In this document: positions 6,532-7,681 of the stretch, piece after piece | Layout of the letters: every line of letters begins with the position of its first letter | How positions within the stretch are numbered: the first letter of the stretch is position 1 | Assembly: GCA_964591605.1 (NCBI GenBank) | Contig: CAZQEN010000358.1 | Coordinates: forward strand, 1-7,681 | Direction: 5' to 3' | Length of the DNA: 7,681 bases | DNA from: CAYLLT01 sp964591605 | Lineage (GTDB): Bacteria; Planctomycetota; Phycisphaerae; UBA1845; PWPN01 | Translations under genes and position numbers: made by a program | The notes under the pieces: generated by a model | The model's database searches: none | What the model saw: only the letters and a program-made list of their open reading frames with translations | What the model was told of the DNA's origin: nothing

Positions 6532-6555
6532 GTTGAGCCCCTGTGACCCGGCGAT
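6532..6555 (+). repeat. Degenerate REP, copy 3
   Basis: This 24-nt stretch follows copy 2 in phase and keeps CTGTG and CCCGGCGA, but GTAG has become GTTG and the left arm has lost bases, so the hairpin can no longer form. It looks like a decayed third unit of the tandem. Confidence 0.55.
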
Positions 6556-6607
6556 AGAGCGCCAACCGTCACTGGACGCCCCTGTTCATTCCTGCGACGC
6601 CGCGGCC

Positions 6608-7102
6608 CTAAATCTCAACCAACAACTTTGTCCACTGCCAATCGTCCCACCTCTCCACCAGCCCGGCACGAACCGGATTGTTGACGATATACAGCGCCAC
6701 GTTTTGAACCGTCTCCGTCGCGCGACAAATATGATCGTTCGCGGATAATTGCCACAAAGGCGGCTTTCCACAATGTCTCATGAACCAGTTGGTGGTGAAA
6801 CTCTTGAATCGCTGCAACCAATCGCCGACGTTCACACTGGATTCGGAGGGAGACAACAACACGTGCAGATGGTCAGGCATCAGACAGTAGCAGAAGAGTT
6901 CGTAGCGCAGTTTCTGTGAGCAGAATTCGACGCTGTCGCAGATCGTCTGAGGCAATTCGTCAAATGAAAGGACCTGAACTTCTGCGCAGATCGTCAGATG
7001 AATCGGCACATCCTCCGCGTAGTTAAACCCCTCCAGGCGTACGGCGCGGCCTTTCCCCCAGGTGCGGTAGAGATGTTGTGGATCGGGTCGGTAGTGTTTC
7101 AT
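6608..7102 (-). CDS. REP-associated tyrosine transposase (RAYT, Y1/HUH family)
   Basis: The product has 164 residues, the usual size for the family. The HUH metal-binding motif is H78-L-H80 within Y-C-L-M-P-D-H-L-H-V-L-L. A conserved L-W-Q ... D-H-I follows at 116-125. The catalytic tyrosine is Y138 in L-Y-I-V-N-N-P-V-R-A-G-L-V, which aligns with the N-P-V motif after the catalytic Tyr of the E. coli RAYT; a D-W-Q-W motif comes near the C-terminus. All catalytic residues are present and the frame is intact, so it is probably functional. Such enzymes nick and join single-stranded DNA at REP hairpins and are usually domesticated, single-copy genes that spread REPs instead of themselves. The start at 7102 is preceded by AAGG (7110-7113), 7 nt away; the longer frame from 7144 runs into the REP. 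It sits between moxR and the DUF58 gene, on the same strand. Confidence 0.9.
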   Translation of the reverse strand: MKHYRPDPQHLYRTWGKGRAVRLEGFNYAEDVPIHLTICAEVQVLSFDELPQTICDSVEFCSQKLRYELFCYCLMPDHLHVLLSPSESSVNVGDWLQRFKSFTTNWFMRHCGKPPLWQLSANDHICRATETVQNVALYIVNNPVRAGLVERWDDWQWTKLLVEI

Positions 7103-7113
7103 GATCGAGCCTT

Positions 7114-7132
7114 GTTCCACCTTCGGTGGAAC
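7114..7132. repeat. Perfect hairpin in the RAYT leader
   Basis: GTTCCACC (7114-7121) pairs with GGTGGAAC (7125-7132) around a 3-nt loop. The stem ends directly next to the AAGG (7110-7113) that would serve as the RAYT ribosome binding site, and it overlaps the inner end of the 32-nt terminal repeat by two bases. It could limit translation of the transposase, which is inference. Confidence 0.6.
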
Positions 7133-7160
7133 TTCGCCGGGCACAGAGGCCCGGCGCTAC
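7133..7160 (-). repeat. REP element, copy 4 (inverted)
   Basis: Identical over 28 bp to copies 1 and 2 but on the opposite strand: GTAG at 7160-7157, then the CGCCGGGC / GCCCGGCG stem. It begins 3 nt after the moxR stop codon and about 30 nt before the RAYT start, so it would fold in any transcript reading out of moxR. Confidence 0.8.
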
Positions 7161-7163
7161 AGG

Positions 7164-7681
<518 letters not shown>

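Larger units (their letters stand above)
6474..7162 (-). mobile_element. RAYT/REP unit inserted between moxR and the DUF58 gene
   Basis: A 32-nt sequence at 6474-6505 recurs perfectly, inverted, at 7131-7162. Both copies are GTAG-headed REP hairpins pointing inward, and between them lies one intact RAYT gene. If the segment is removed, the moxR TGA (7164-7166) and the DUF58 ATG (6467-6469) are 5 nt apart, a normal operon spacing. No target-site duplication is evident, as expected for HUH enzymes. That it entered as a unit, and not stepwise, is inference. Confidence 0.65.

Noticed and set aside
6476..6555. Short CRISPR-like array
   Set aside because: The 28-bp units are directly adjacent with no spacers, and each is itself a full GTAG-headed hairpin next to a RAYT gene, so they are REPs.

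Overview
The window most likely comes from a GC-rich, Gram-negative-type environmental bacterium of the Planctomycetota or a close relative in the PVC group. The grounds are indirect: a MoxR / DUF58 / BatA-type gene series, a secreted protein with an N-W ... D-T-A-x-F module typical of large planctomycete surface proteins, a secreted C39-like peptidase, and several families of extragenic palindromes of the kind scattered through such genomes. No rRNA, tRNA or other marker is present to fix the taxonomy, and the assignment is inference.

Left part (1-2962): two genes point away from each other. On the minus strand, 957 to beyond position 1 holds the first 319 residues of a secreted, beta-rich protein whose 3' end lies outside the window. 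On the plus strand, about 1751-2962 encodes a secreted C39-like cysteine peptidase with an N-terminal beta-sandwich-like region. The ~790 bases between them carry no convincing gene but hold a long stem-loop (1059-1102), a smaller hairpin (1014-1032) and a near-perfect extragenic palindrome (1609-1631).

Middle (2963-3315): a gap between convergent genes, with locally lower GC and many nested inverted repeats, and no gene that I can support.

Right part (3316-7681), all on the minus strand and read from right to left: the C-terminus of a MoxR AAA+ ATPase, a 164-residue REP-associated tyrosine transposase (RAYT), a DUF58 protein, and a membrane-anchored BatA-like von Willebrand A protein. MoxR ATPases are thought to act as chaperones that work with DUF58 and VWA partners in the cell envelope, so these three genes probably form one functional unit. 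The unit is interrupted twice by repeats: the RAYT with its GTAG-headed REP hairpins lies between moxR and the DUF58 gene, and a large palindrome with 8-bp and 7-bp periodic repeats lies between the DUF58 and VWA genes.

The strongest observation is that the RAYT is bracketed by a perfect 32-nt inverted repeat (6474-6505 and 7131-7162). Removing this segment would bring the moxR stop to within 5 nt of the DUF58 start, a normal operon spacing. This looks like a RAYT/REP unit inserted into, and tolerated within, a conserved operon. I do not see a wholly new multi-gene defence or metabolic system.
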